Shown here: positions 1 to 9,707 of the stretch, one piece after another | Layout: every line of letters begins with the position of its first letter | How positions within the stretch are numbered: the first letter of the stretch is position 1 | Source of the DNA: Algoriphagus resistens | Lineage (GTDB): Bacteria > Bacteroidota > Bacteroidia > Cytophagales > Cyclobacteriaceae | DNA length: 64,000 nt | Direction: 5' to 3' | Assembly (NCBI RefSeq): GCF_001442615.1 | Contig: NZ_LMXN01000009.1 | Location: 164,154-228,153 of the forward strand | Notes under the pieces: generated by a model | Seen by the model: only the letters and a program-made list of their open reading frames with translations | What the model was told of the DNA's origin: nothing | The model's database searches: none | Program-made: the position numbers and the translations under genes

Positions 1-469
1 GTTTGATCCGATAGTGATTGACCACGCTATTCAGCCAAAGTAAAAAAGTGTAGCCGATATCTCCCAGATAAGCAATCCAACGAAGGTTCGTCGTGATACT
101 GTCAAATACGTCACCATGCGTGATGAAGTATTTTTTGCCATGACTCTCGTAGATCATGTCTTTTTGGATGGAAAGGTTTCCCATCTGAAAGGGTAGGATC
201 TGATCCAGAAAATCGTCATGGTTCCCTCGGAGATAATACACTTTGGTATTATGATTCTCAATCATTTTCAGGATTCTATTGAAAAAGCGAGTGTGCTTTC
301 TTTTCCAGGAACCTGATTTTTTGAGTTGCCATCCGTCTATGATATCCCCGTTCAGAATGAGATTTTCACAGTTGTACTGCTTGAGAAACCTGGCGATCTC
401 TTTGGCTTTGGAGCCTTTTGTACCCAAATGTACATCGGATACTACTATCGTTTTGAATTGGGTCTTCAC
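1..469 (-). CDS. LpxH-like metallophosphoesterase (3' end beyond window)
   Basis: Partial calcineurin-like phosphoesterase, probably of the UDP-2,3-diacylglucosamine diphosphatase type used in lipid A synthesis. Reading the minus strand from a GTG start gives the family's metal-ligand blocks in order: VSDVHLG, LNGDIIDGW, YLRGNHDD and THGDVFD. The C-terminus lies outside the window. No in-frame ATG precedes the GTG closely; the nearest CAT on the plus strand is out of frame, so the start is moderately sure. Family assignment is strong; the exact substrate is inferred, because Bacteroidota carry several paralogues with these blocks. Confidence 0.8.
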   Translation of the reverse strand, partial: MKTQFKTIVVSDVHLGTKGSKAKEIARFLKQYNCENLILNGDIIDGWQLKKSGSWKRKHTRFFNRILKMIENHNTKVYYLRGNHDDFLDQILPFQMGNLSIQKDMIYESHGKKYFITHGDVFDSITTNLRWIAYLGDIGYTFLLWLNSVVNHYRIK

Positions 470-1013
470 GATTCTGGTTTTGGTTGAAAGATAGAACCTC
501 CAATTGAACTCATTGTCAGTGTATTATTAAAAAAATAGTAAGATTACTTCAACTTTTCCTGCGAATGTAACCCCTATGTTAATAAGATGTGAAAAAGGCT
601 GTTCTGACATTAGAATCAGGATAAGCCACCGGGATATCTACAGAAAATAGAGAAAAATTGGCTGATTTTAAAGTAATGGTTGTTTTGGTAGGGCTTCCAG
701 ATCAACGACCTGGCTAGAGGGATATGACAGCGTAGTTCTTCCGGCGAAGCGGAGAATATTTTGTGCGATACTTGTGAGGAGACAATATCTCTCCACCGGT
801 GGAATTAAGCCTGATTCGGCGATGGAACTAAGCTTTTATTGGTTTTGCATTATGTTTACTTACGATTGGGCGCAGGTGTAAAACTTCTGGCTGAAAATGA
901 AAAAAGTGCTATAAAACGAGCAGTACCTTCGGATAGACCTTGAAGTTAAGCAGGCAGTTTTTACCTTGTAGAATCAAACACTTATCTGTTTGGGGCTAGA
1001 AATAAGAAATTAT
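470..1013. other. Intergenic stretch, nothing recognised
   Basis: About 540 bases between the divergent phosphoesterase and aldolase genes. I see no convincing reading frame, RNA gene or hairpin terminator. It should contain the promoters of both flanking genes, but I could not point to a clear TTG-N19-TAnnTTTG match. Confidence 0.4.
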
Positions 1014-1664
1014 ATGAACAATTCAACTCCACTTTTTTGGGAACGCTACCAAAAAGCACCTGTTATCGGAATAATTCGAGGTCAATCGCTTCAAACAGTA
1101 TTGAAAATTGCACAAGCCTATGAAGAGGCGGGATTTACCACACTCGAAATCACAATGAATACAGCCGGCGCTACTTCGATGATTTCTACTTTGAGAAGAA
1201 AATTCCCATTACTGAATATAGGAGCTGGGACGGTGTGTAATTTGATTGAACTTCGGGAAGCACTTGATGCAGGGGCACAGTTTATCGTGACACCGATTAT
1301 TGATGAAACGGTGATAGCACATGCTGTCGATGAGAATGTCCCGATCTTCCCTGGGGCATTTTCACCTACAGAACTTTACAAAGCATGGTCCTTAGGAGCA
1401 TCTGCTGTAAAAGTCTTCCCGGCTACTCAGCTCGGTGTACAGTTTATCAAAGATGTGTTGGGGCCGCTGGATCAAATTAAGCTGCTCCCAACAGGTGGAG
1501 TTTCTAAATCCAATATCAGATCATTCTTTGAAGCGGGGGCATTTGGGGTAGGAATGGGGAGTTCACTTCTTGATAAGAAACTGGTGAATGATGGTGATTA
1601 TGAGGGATTGAAACAGCATTTTAGTGCCATTAAAACTGAGATAGCAGCTTATATAAGTACGTAA
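1014..1664 (+). CDS. KDPG/KHG aldolase (2-dehydro-3-deoxy-phosphogluconate aldolase)
   Basis: Class I aldolase of the Entner-Doudoroff and uronate pathways, splitting KDPG into pyruvate and glyceraldehyde-3-phosphate in the cytoplasm. The 216-residue protein has the normal length for Eda/KdgA. Visible blocks are PVIGIIRG at the start, LEITMNT with the conserved Glu45, GAGTV, FIVTP, PGAFSPTE and KVFPAT with the Schiff-base Lys133, then PTGGVS. An in-frame TTG lies 24 bases upstream, but ATG gives the family's usual N-terminus. A gluconokinase is encoded 5 kb downstream, so gluconate catabolism by this route is plausible. Confidence 0.9.
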   Translation: MNNSTPLFWERYQKAPVIGIIRGQSLQTVLKIAQAYEEAGFTTLEITMNTAGATSMISTLRRKFPLLNIGAGTVCNLIELREALDAGAQFIVTPIIDETVIAHAVDENVPIFPGAFSPTELYKAWSLGASAVKVFPATQLGVQFIKDVLGPLDQIKLLPTGGVSKSNIRSFFEAGAFGVGMGSSLLDKKLVNDGDYEGLKQHFSAIKTEIAAYIST

Positions 1665-1725
1665 TTTTTACGAAACAAAATTTTAGATCTCTTGGTCCAC
1701 TTTCAATAGTTATTAATTTTTCCAA

Positions 1726-2724
1726 ATGAACATCAAAGTCGCATCTATTCTTTTGTTGTGTAGTATTCTGATTTTTCCTGCTTTCAGCCAAAACGCTACG
1801 CCAATAAAAATTATTTTCGATACGGACATGGGGCCGGATTATGATGATGTGGGGGCGATGGCCTTATTGCACGCATTTGCCGATCAGGGCAAAGTGGATA
1901 TTCTTGCCACTATAGCGAGTACTAACTATGAAGGAGTGGGAGGGGTTATAGATGTGCTGAATACCTACTTTGAAAGGCCTGATTTACCCATTGGTATCCC
2001 AAAAGGGAAGGCGATAGCCCAAAAAGACTGGCAGCACTGGACTGATACCTTACTGACAAATTATCCCCATAGTCTTCGCCGGAATGCGGAAGCTCCAGAT
2101 GCAGTAGAACTGTACCGGGAGATTCTCGCTGCTCAGCCGGATGAAAGCGTTACGCTAATTACGGTTGGGTTTTTAACCAATATTTCCAATTTGCTGCAAT
2201 CAACGGCAGATGAGTATTCGCCACTTTCAGGAATTCAGCTGGTGCAAAAAAAAGTAGTAAAACTTATCAGCATGGCAGGAAAGTTTCCGGAAGGCTCGGA
2301 ATTCAATGTGAATCAGGATCCCGGAGCATCACAGGTAGTGGTATCGCTTTGGCCTAATACAATTATCTATAGTGGCTTTGAAATAGGGGAGAAGATACAT
2401 TCTGGGATACCGCTTATCTCAAATAAGAATATTGTTCATAGTCCCATCAAGGACGTGTTTGCCCTTGCTATACCTATGTCAAAGCTGGACGAGAAAGGGC
2501 GCATGAGTTGGGATCAGACTGTGGTTTGGGTGGCAGCTATGGGATATAAAAAGTACTTTGAGCTTGAGGAAGGTAAAATGAGGGTGTTAGATGATGGTTC
2601 CAATACCTGGAATATGGAGGGGAAAGGCCAGTTTAGACTGGTGGGTAAGAGAAATATGACTGGACTGGAAGAGGAAATCAATGACCTGATGATGCATCAG
2701 CCCAAGGGAGGGGAAATGAAATAG
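1726..2724 (+). CDS. Secreted nucleoside hydrolase
   Basis: Inosine/uridine-preferring nucleoside hydrolase family, cleaving the N-glycosidic bond of ribonucleosides. A signal peptide covers about residues 1-22 (hydrophobic run ending PAFSQ), so the protein is exported, probably to the periplasm. The calcium-binding block DTDMGPDYDD sits at residues 32-41, and the later NVNQDPGAS and SGFEIGEKI segments fit the family. The 332-residue length is typical. It follows the aldolase by 61 bases and may be co-transcribed. Which nucleoside it prefers cannot be told from sequence. Confidence 0.85.
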   Translation: MNIKVASILLLCSILIFPAFSQNATPIKIIFDTDMGPDYDDVGAMALLHAFADQGKVDILATIASTNYEGVGGVIDVLNTYFERPDLPIGIPKGKAIAQKDWQHWTDTLLTNYPHSLRRNAEAPDAVELYREILAAQPDESVTLITVGFLTNISNLLQSTADEYSPLSGIQLVQKKVVKLISMAGKFPEGSEFNVNQDPGASQVVVSLWPNTIIYSGFEIGEKIHSGIPLISNKNIVHSPIKDVFALAIPMSKLDEKGRMSWDQTVVWVAAMGYKKYFELEEGKMRVLDDGSNTWNMEGKGQFRLVGKRNMTGLEEEINDLMMHQPKGGEMK

Positions 2725-2746
2725 GAGGATTAAGTTTATACTGATC

Positions 2747-2775
2747 AAAAAAAAAGTGACTTTTACAAAAGCCAC
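2747..2775 (-). terminator. Rho-independent terminator for the ROK kinase gene
   Basis: On the minus strand a 9-bp stem (GTGGCTTTT paired with AAAAGTCAC, one G-U pair) is followed directly by nine T. It lies about 30 bases after the ROK gene stop. Confidence 0.75.
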
Positions 2776-2803
2776 CTTGAATAAACTACAAACCAATTTA
2801 TAC

Positions 2804-3664
2804 CTAATTGTTTACTACCTCATTTTCTAACTCTACCAAGGCTACGGCACCATGAATAGCGGTTTCATCCATTTCTGAAAGCAAGATCTGAAATTTTTCC
2901 AGTACAGTTGGATAATTAAATTTTTCCAGTGATTGGTAGAGTGATTTTTTGAAAAGAGGATAAGTTTTTCGAATCGATCCGCCTAAAATAATTGCTTCTG
3001 GCGCTAATGCATATAAAATATGCTTGATGAGTTCCCCTAGATGATGTCCATATTCTTCAAAGGCTTTGATAGCTACAAGATCTCCTGTTAGTGCGAGTTT
3101 GGCCAAGGCCTTTGGTTTGCTGTGATAGTTTTTTTCAAAGAACTTACCACTACAATAATGTTCAAAATCATGGTCTAAATATGCAGCACTACACCATTCT
3201 CCGGCCGCAGAATTTACACCGCTATACAGATGGCCATTGATGACGATCCCGCCGCCAATGCCAGTGCCCAACGTAAGTCCTACCAAATGATTGAACTTCC
3301 GGCCCACACCGAATTTATGTACGCCTGAAGCAAAACAGTTTGCATCATTATTGATGAAAACCGGCTTTAAAAAACGCTCTGTTAAAAATTTCTTCAACTC
3401 GACGTGCTGAAATGCAGGGATATTTGAAAGCCCTAAGACTATGCCTTCCCGTACATCCACAAGGCCAGGTATGCCTACACCTATCCCAACCAAATCGTAT
3501 GTTGAATAGGTTTCAATAAATTCGGCGATGGTCTCTAGAATAAATTCTTTACTTTCTTTTGCTGGGGTAGTAATGGAACGGATATCTTCTAATTCTCCAT
3601 TAATTAGCACGCCTCCTTTAATCCCCGTGCCACCGATGTCTAATCCCAAAATGGCTTTTTCCAT
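2804..3664 (-). CDS. ROK-family sugar kinase
   Basis: ROK kinase, probably phosphorylating glucose or an amino sugar in the cytoplasm. The ATP-binding block LGLDIGGTGIKGG is at the N-terminus, the catalytic Asp is in NNDANCFA, and GTGIGGGIVING follows. The ROK zinc motif (His plus three Cys) is not intact: only HYCSG is seen, as in polyphosphate-glucokinase-like ROK members. At 286 residues it is slightly short but complete. It lies downstream of the NagB fusion gene on the same strand, separated by 86 bases with a strong hairpin. That context fits amino-sugar metabolism, but the substrate is unproven. Confidence 0.85.
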   Translation of the reverse strand: MEKAILGLDIGGTGIKGGVLINGELEDIRSITTPAKESKEFILETIAEFIETYSTYDLVGIGVGIPGLVDVREGIVLGLSNIPAFQHVELKKFLTERFLKPVFINNDANCFASGVHKFGVGRKFNHLVGLTLGTGIGGGIVINGHLYSGVNSAAGEWCSAAYLDHDFEHYCSGKFFEKNYHSKPKALAKLALTGDLVAIKAFEEYGHHLGELIKHILYALAPEAIILGGSIRKTYPLFKKSLYQSLEKFNYPTVLEKFQILLSEMDETAIHGAVALVELENEVVNN

Positions 3665-3700
3665 TCGCTACAGATAATAGGTTAATAGGTTAATTACAAA

Positions 3701-3736
3701 AGCTGTGACTGATTGATCATCCGATCAGTCGCAGCT
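3701..3736 (-). terminator. Strong hairpin between the nagB fusion and ROK genes
   Basis: A 13-bp stem (AGCTGTGACTGAT with ATCAGTCGCAGCT, one G-U pair) and a 10-base loop, followed on the minus strand by TTTTG. It may end or attenuate transcription from the nagB fusion gene before the ROK gene. The T-tract is short, so it could instead be an mRNA-stabilising hairpin. Confidence 0.55.
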
Positions 3737-3750
3737 TAATTTGGTCTTTA

Positions 3751-6078
3751 TTAGAGCATCCCTTCTATTGATTTCTCCAGCTCTCTTGCCGTAGCCAGAA
3801 ATTCCTCCACATTCATATCACGAAAGAAAATCAACCCATGACTAGATCTTACTTTAGCTCGATCATGCTGGTAAAAGTAATTTTTACCAAGCAAAAGCTG
3901 AATAGCATTCAGCTGATCCACCCAGATCCTCTTAGCAACTGTACTGAATTTGCCATTGTGGGAATAGCTCGGAAACGAGGCATTCACCTGGCTCAGATAG
4001 CAGTTGGCAAATGAATCTTCCATGACCGACATATCCCCAAGAGAAACAGGAACTATGACATTAGCCTCGTGCGGTTCAAATTTGAACCATACGTTTCTGT
4101 AGCCAATGATCCTTAAGTCACTAATATCCTTTTCTTCTCCCCACTTTTTTACAGCCGCGGCAGTAGCCTGAAGGACTTTATAGTGGGTGTCCGGACCAGA
4201 CCCCTCAGGATCGAGTGTTAAACTAATCTTTGTAGGATTAATATTTCTGAACATTTCCACGATCGGTTCTACGTCACGATCTTTGTCTGGTTGCTCAGTG
4301 AAGATATCTCCTGTATAGAATCCAAGTCTTAGGTGATGCACATTTTTCACCTGTACCCCGAAGTGGGCCCAAACTAGCTCTTCTTCAAATTCGCGGATCA
4401 TCCCCTTAAGTTTTTGGACTTTAGAGGAGTTTTTCTCTCCATCATAACTATTCTTTAGAATACTAATGACATCGTTGATGGTTTCTCTGAGTTGTGTTTT
4501 ATTCTTAATGCCATACACGATCACCAAAGCTCTCACCACTCGATGGCAAAGACCTCTGAGCCGCTCTTCTGCATTTTCAGAAGCAACGTTAGTGAGATAA
4601 TGATAGACGTCCTTGTCTGTCTTAAGGCTATAGCCTACATCAAAAAAATCATTAAAATGAACCATTTGAATCAGACCGTTATCCAATAACTTTTTAGTAT
4701 GTTGGAGTGTATCTATTACAAAAGTGTTTGTCACCGCTGTAAAGCCAGAAGTCAATACAGAGAAGTGTGCCTCATTGGTTGGCTCATGTAGCTGATTAGT
4801 GATGTGAGGTAAAATACCCAATGAAATATCATCATGGTGTGGACCGGTATGGAGAATCACTTCATTACGTTCTTGTTCAAGCCCTTTGGAAAGCTTATTT
4901 TCGATGCTTGTCATCACCTGCTTCACGGTTTCCTCAGACAAATCAGGAATTAGCTTTGTGTATTTATCAGCTTTAAGATCAGATAGCTTTATTCTGTGGC
5001 CATATTTCCCAAGCTTCTTACATAGATCTATTATCGAACGTTCAGTCTTTTCCCAAGTCCATTCACCTTGTTCATAATATGCATCTACTGAATCAGTCAG
5101 TTTCACACCGGCGCCTTTGGTGACATAGAATCTGCCATTTTTCAGTTTTTGAAGTACAGTAGCGGGAAATACATTGTTCAGGGGTGTTTCCAGCGAGTCT
5201 TTTACTATTCCAGCTTTAGCCTCCCCAGCCGCAATAATAATAGCCACTGCATCCGGATTGTAAACAATTGTATCTAATCCAATAGTAATTACCAGACGAT
5301 TGGAAGAAACTTCAATTCCACCTAGGTCGCCGGCTGCCACAGCCTGCGTTTCAAAATTGGTTTCAGTCAATCTTGTGACCGAAAATAAATGAGAGCCTCT
5401 TGTGTTAAACGCAATATGTCCGTCAGGACCGATTCCCCCCAAGAAGAAACCAATTCCACCGGCATCTCTGATTTTTTGTTCGTATTCACCACACCATTGA
5501 TCAATCATGTAAATAGACTGCTGTTGTAGCTTTTCTAAATCATTCTGGGGATCACGAAACCTTAATGAAAGATCTACTTTCAGATCAGGGAAGACTTCTT
5601 TAAAATGAAGTCCATTTGCTAAGGGGATTTCATCAGAGTTGATGAGAATGGCTTTTTCTTTAGAAAGACCAAACCCTTGGATATAGAATTTATTGACGTA
5701 ATCGTAAAAACTATTATTCTGCTTAGAGGAAATAGGATAGAATTCATCGATCTGAACAAATGTCAGATCTTTTAGGACTGGTTTTTTGGTTTTTTCCAAG
5801 CCATATTTTCCTCTGACATCCTTTCCTCGTTTATTATCCCAATTTTCAAGGAGGAATTGAGTCCATTTGATAAAAAATTCAGGTGTTTTACCTGTTGGTA
5901 AGCTAATTACTCCATTAGGGTTTTCCGCTGCCCATTCTAGAAATCTACAGGCAGTAAGCAAGCCTAGTTTAGGGAAATTGTCAACCTGAAGGTAAGGGAT
6001 TAAGGTGCTGATCTTCTCTACACCAGATTCTTGAAGAAAACTTTTTTCAACTTCTGAAAGCGGATACTTACTTAACAT
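3751..6078 (-). CDS. nagB: Glucosamine-6-phosphate deaminase fused to a PIG-L/LmbE-like domain
   Basis: A 775-residue two-domain protein. The N-terminal half is NagB-like, converting glucosamine-6-phosphate to fructose-6-phosphate and ammonia; the signature GGIGPDGHIAFN lies near residue 220. The C-terminal half is PIG-L/LmbE-like, with HTGPHHDDISLG near residue 410 (a variant of the usual HPDDE metal motif) and DTHYKVLQ near residue 630 supplying the third ligand region. NagB domains fused to such a deacetylase-like domain are known in Bacteroidota. The second domain could deacetylate GlcNAc-6-phosphate, but its altered motif makes that uncertain. The neighbouring ROK kinase supports an amino-sugar role. 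Confidence 0.85.
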   Translation of the reverse strand: MLSKYPLSEVEKSFLQESGVEKISTLIPYLQVDNFPKLGLLTACRFLEWAAENPNGVISLPTGKTPEFFIKWTQFLLENWDNKRGKDVRGKYGLEKTKKPVLKDLTFVQIDEFYPISSKQNNSFYDYVNKFYIQGFGLSKEKAILINSDEIPLANGLHFKEVFPDLKVDLSLRFRDPQNDLEKLQQQSIYMIDQWCGEYEQKIRDAGGIGFFLGGIGPDGHIAFNTRGSHLFSVTRLTETNFETQAVAAGDLGGIEVSSNRLVITIGLDTIVYNPDAVAIIIAAGEAKAGIVKDSLETPLNNVFPATVLQKLKNGRFYVTKGAGVKLTDSVDAYYEQGEWTWEKTERSIIDLCKKLGKYGHRIKLSDLKADKYTKLIPDLSEETVKQVMTSIENKLSKGLEQERNEVILHTGPHHDDISLGILPHITNQLHEPTNEAHFSVLTSGFTAVTNTFVIDTLQHTKKLLDNGLIQMVHFNDFFDVGYSLKTDKDVYHYLTNVASENAEERLRGLCHRVVRALVIVYGIKNKTQLRETINDVISILKNSYDGEKNSSKVQKLKGMIREFEEELVWAHFGVQVKNVHHLRLGFYTGDIFTEQPDKDRDVEPIVEMFRNINPTKISLTLDPEGSGPDTHYKVLQATAAAVKKWGEEKDISDLRIIGYRNVWFKFEPHEANVIVPVSLGDMSVMEDSFANCYLSQVNASFPSYSHNGKFSTVAKRIWVDQLNAIQLLLGKNYFYQHDRAKVRSSHGLIFFRDMNVEEFLATARELEKSIEGML

Positions 6079-6452
6079 ATTGTTTGGACAGGTTTGTTTA
6101 TAGGGACTATTTTTTTAGCTAGCTGTTTATAAGTCTTAAATAATCAGATTGTTAAGGTCGTTCGTTTGCGGTAGAACCTAAACGGCCCTGATAATTAAAC
6201 TTACAATCTTAAATTTTTCCACTCTGATAACCTATGTCAACAAATCTAAAAAATGTTTTTTAATAAAACGAACTTTACTAAAAATTTTATAAAAGTTTAA
6301 TCTTTAATTTTCTAAGTGAAGGAAAATTTCCATATGTCAGCACTTTCATTCCCTCCAATGTATAGATGAGTATGTTGAAATTCGTTTTTGTTCCATAGGT
6401 CTTCTGATTGATTTTGAGGGACTGGAAGGATTTTTTTCCATAACTTTCGACC
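6079..6452. other. Divergent intergenic region
   Basis: A 374-base, A+T-rich gap between the nagB fusion (minus) and gluconokinase (plus). It should hold promoters for both. I see no further gene. Confidence 0.4.
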
Positions 6453-6950
6453 ATGCTAATTATAGTTACAGGAGTTTCAGGGACAGGTAAAACGACTATT
6501 GGATCTGGATTAGCAGATTCGTTGGGTTTGCCTTTTTTTGATGCGGACAATTTTCATCCCAAAGAAAATATCGCAAAAATGAGTCAAGGGATCCCATTGG
6601 TGGACGAAGATAGATTACCATGGTTGCACGCTTTGGCAGACCTATTAGTCAAGTACGAGAAAGCTGGCGGTGCGGTTTTGGCTTGCTCAGCGCTGAAAGA
6701 AAGCTATCGCCAATTATTGAAGGTGCAGGAAGCCATGTACTGGATTCATCTTAAAGGAAGCCGTGAGTTAATCTGGGAACGCATGCTTGCTCGTAAGAAT
6801 CATTACATGAAAGCGTCCATGCTTGACTCACAATTTGCAACTTGGGAAGAGCCTGGCTATGGACTTAAACTGGATATTGTTCACTCACCAGCAGAAATGC
6901 AAGCTGAGGCATTGAAATATTTGGGTCTTTCAGCTAGTAGCTTGAAATAA
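6453..6950 (+). CDS. gntK: Gluconokinase
   Basis: Phosphorylates gluconate to 6-phosphogluconate, feeding the pentose-phosphate and Entner-Doudoroff pathways. The P-loop GVSGTGKTT is at residues 7-15, followed by the family block DADNFHPKENIAKM and the later DEDRLPWL and CSALKESYR. At 165 residues it has the usual GntK size. No gluconate transporter is adjacent. With the KDPG aldolase upstream it suggests gluconate use, which is inference. Confidence 0.92.
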   Translation: MLIIVTGVSGTGKTTIGSGLADSLGLPFFDADNFHPKENIAKMSQGIPLVDEDRLPWLHALADLLVKYEKAGGAVLACSALKESYRQLLKVQEAMYWIHLKGSRELIWERMLARKNHYMKASMLDSQFATWEEPGYGLKLDIVHSPAEMQAEALKYLGLSASSLK

Positions 6951-7074
6951 CTCAAGCAACTAGCTAGTTAGGAAAAGCAACCGCATACTTCTTTTTTTGC
7001 TGAAGGTATTTTTAGAAAAGATTGTTTTAAGGTTTTTTATGAACGAAATTTAAGTTCCTCATCAATAGTATTTT

Positions 7075-8445
7075 ATGAAAAAATCAAGTCTTTGTTTTTT
7101 CCTGCTGATTCCTATTTCATTTTCTTTAGCATATTCTCAGACTTCACTTATTTCCAATGTTCATATCCTGAGTATGGAGAATGATCAGATCTTGGAAAAT
7201 CAGTCGGTTCTCATCAGAGACGGTCAGATCGAATCAATCATTCCTATGGATCAGGCTAAAAACGTAGAGGCAAGTCAGGTTTTTGATGGGCAGGGATCTT
7301 ATTTGTTTCCCGGATTGGCTGAATTTCATTCTCATATCCCCGTGGCACAACAAGGTAATACGCAACTTCAGGAAGAAGCAATGTGGCTCTATTTGGCCAA
7401 TGGTATCCTGCGTGTTCGAGGGATGATCGGACATATTTCACATCTTTCACTGAAAGAAAGAATAGAGTCCGGAGAATTGGATGGACCAAGGCTTTTTCTC
7501 TCCGGGCCTTCCTTTAGCGGCTCTACTGTTACTTCTGCGGAGCAGGCAATACAGATAGTTAAAGCCGAAAAGGCTGCTGGATACGATCATTTGAAGTTGC
7601 ATCCAGGATTGGAAATGGATGAATTCCTGGCAATTGCCAAAACAGCGAAGGAATTGGATATTCCTTTTGGAGGACATGTTTCTTTGGATGTTGGACTGGA
7701 GGCCAGTCTGAATAATGGTTATAAATCTATAGAGCACATGGATGGCTATATAGAGGCTATGGTTCCGGATTATTCCAGAGTTTTGGATCCTAAGCTTGCA
7801 GGTCCATTCACTATGCTTTTGGTGGAGGAGGCTGATATAGACAAATTGCCGGAGTTGGTGGATATGACACTAGAGACGGGTGCTTGGATTGCACCGACTT
7901 TGACTTTGTTTGATCGATATTTTGGGTCTACTCCTGCGGAAGAATACCGGAATATTCCTGAGATGAAGTACATGTCGGAGGACCAGGTACAAAGCTGGAT
8001 CAATGCCAAAACTCCACTTGAGAGGTCTGGAGTTTTGACTGAGGAAAACGTACAACCCTACCTGGAATTCCGAAATCTGCTATTTATGACTTTACATCAG
8101 GCTGGAGTTCCGGTGCTGATGTCTTCGGATTCCCCGCAGGTATTTAACGTTCCCGGATTTTCCATTCATCATGAGATCGCATTGATGTCTCAGGCCGGTA
8201 TGTCTAATTATGAGATTTTGAAAACGGGATCTGTGAATCCGGCGAGGTATTTTGATCAGGAAGGAGAATGGGGAGTCATTAAGGAAGGAGCTTCGGCAGA
8301 TTTCGTGCTGGTGAAAAATAATCCTTTGAAAGATTTGAATACGTTAAAAGAACCATTCGTTGTCGTCATGAAAGGTAAAGTATATACTAGAAATGAGCTT
8401 AAGAAGCAGTTGGATACAATCGAATCAAATCACAAAAGAGAATGA
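7075..8445 (+). CDS. Secreted amidohydrolase (imidazolonepropionase-like)
   Basis: Metal-dependent amidohydrolase with a signal peptide (residues 1 to about 22, ending LAYSQ). The metal-ligand blocks appear in order: FHSHIP (HxH), HLKLHPG with the possible carboxylated Lys, GGHVS, EHMDGY and SSDSPQ. The 456-residue length is usual for the periplasmic members of this family, which act on cyclic amides or dipeptides. The substrate is not predictable. Its TGA overlaps an ATG of the next reading frame, so it is probably co-transcribed with the mutarotase gene. Confidence 0.85.
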   Translation: MKKSSLCFFLLIPISFSLAYSQTSLISNVHILSMENDQILENQSVLIRDGQIESIIPMDQAKNVEASQVFDGQGSYLFPGLAEFHSHIPVAQQGNTQLQEEAMWLYLANGILRVRGMIGHISHLSLKERIESGELDGPRLFLSGPSFSGSTVTSAEQAIQIVKAEKAAGYDHLKLHPGLEMDEFLAIAKTAKELDIPFGGHVSLDVGLEASLNNGYKSIEHMDGYIEAMVPDYSRVLDPKLAGPFTMLLVEEADIDKLPELVDMTLETGAWIAPTLTLFDRYFGSTPAEEYRNIPEMKYMSEDQVQSWINAKTPLERSGVLTEENVQPYLEFRNLLFMTLHQAGVPVLMSSDSPQVFNVPGFSIHHEIALMSQAGMSNYEILKTGSVNPARYFDQEGEWGVIKEGASADFVLVKNNPLKDLNTLKEPFVVVMKGKVYTRNELKKQLDTIESNHKRE

Positions 8446-8504
8446 CAGAAAAGATCGGAGATAGAAGGACGGAAAAAACAATTTTGCAATTTCAAATTCA
8501 GCCC

Positions 8505-9644
8505 ATGACCTCAAAAAACAAATTAATTGCTTTTACTCTAATATTTTTAACTATGTCCTTCAGTTTTGCCCAAACCAACTCAATGGTTATCAAAGAGTCA
8601 GCTGTACTTTCCATCAAAGGAGAAAAGGTAGGAATGTTGGATGGCGAAGATGTTTTTCATTATACATTGGATAATGGCAAAATGCAGGTGGAGATGACGA
8701 ACTACGGCGGGATCATTTCTAGAATTATTGTTCCTGACAATAATGGAAAGCTCGAAAATGTCGTTTTGGCTTTGGAAGAAATTCCAGATTATTTCACCAA
8801 AAACGGGCCATATCTTGGTGCTGCAGTCGGGCGGTACGCAAACAGGATTGGTAAAGGTTCATTTACGCTAGATGGAGAGACTTTTCATACCACTAAAAAC
8901 AATGGAGAAAATACGCTACACGGAGGAGCTAAAGGATTTGGGGCGAAAGTTTGGAAACCCGAAATCTATAAAAATGAAAATGCCGTCGGAGTCAAGATGA
9001 CGTACCTAAGTGTGGATGGTGAAGAAGGCTTTCCAGGGAATCTGGAGACCACACTTTGGATGGAGCTGACTGCCGATAATAAACTAAAACTCCGCTTTGA
9101 ATCCACTACAGATAAACCTACAGTGGTGAATCTGACGAATCATTCCTATTTCAATCTGAGCGGAATCTCCGGAGATGTGCGGGATCACCAGCTGCAGATT
9201 TTTGCAGATGCGATCACTCCGACTGGTCCAGGCCAGATTCCTACCGGTGAAGTGAAGCGTGTTGCGGGAACGCCTTTTGATTTTCAGACTCCAAAAAACT
9301 TAGGAGCTCAATTGGATGCGTTAGGAGAAGGGTTTGACCATAATTATGTTACAAAGAGAGCAAACTCTTCAGAGCTAATAAAGATCGCCATCGTAAAGCA
9401 TCCTGAAAGTGGTCGCGTGATGGAAGTTTTTTCTACAGCCCCCGGAGTGCAGTTATATACATCAAACCATATGAGGGATTTTGAGGGAGCTGAAGGGAAA
9501 GTTTATCATCCACATTGGGCACTTTGTTTGGAGCCAGAAGCTTGGCCAGACAGCCCAAATAAGCCAAATTTCCCTTCGACTAATCTTTTTCCAGGAGAGA
9601 AATATGACCACGAGATTGTGTATGAGTTTGGTGTAGAGAAATAG
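8505..9644 (+). CDS. galM: Exported aldose 1-epimerase (mutarotase)
   Basis: Interconverts alpha and beta anomers of aldoses. Family blocks are GRYANRIGKG, NHSYFNLSG with a catalytic His, GFDHNY, and LEPEAWPDSPN with the catalytic Glu. An in-frame ATG at 8442 overlaps the upstream stop, but the ATG chosen here puts a clean signal peptide (MTSKNK then a hydrophobic run ending SFAQ) at the N-terminus, as in other exported Bacteroidota mutarotases. Product about 379 residues. Confidence 0.88.
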   Translation: MTSKNKLIAFTLIFLTMSFSFAQTNSMVIKESAVLSIKGEKVGMLDGEDVFHYTLDNGKMQVEMTNYGGIISRIIVPDNNGKLENVVLALEEIPDYFTKNGPYLGAAVGRYANRIGKGSFTLDGETFHTTKNNGENTLHGGAKGFGAKVWKPEIYKNENAVGVKMTYLSVDGEEGFPGNLETTLWMELTADNKLKLRFESTTDKPTVVNLTNHSYFNLSGISGDVRDHQLQIFADAITPTGPGQIPTGEVKRVAGTPFDFQTPKNLGAQLDALGEGFDHNYVTKRANSSELIKIAIVKHPESGRVMEVFSTAPGVQLYTSNHMRDFEGAEGKVYHPHWALCLEPEAWPDSPNKPNFPSTNLFPGEKYDHEIVYEFGVEK

Positions 9645-9707
9645 AAGTAGGATCAGGTATTAGTTTTGAGATGATTTTAGATATTTGTTTTTTTAATTGA
9701 TAGACCC

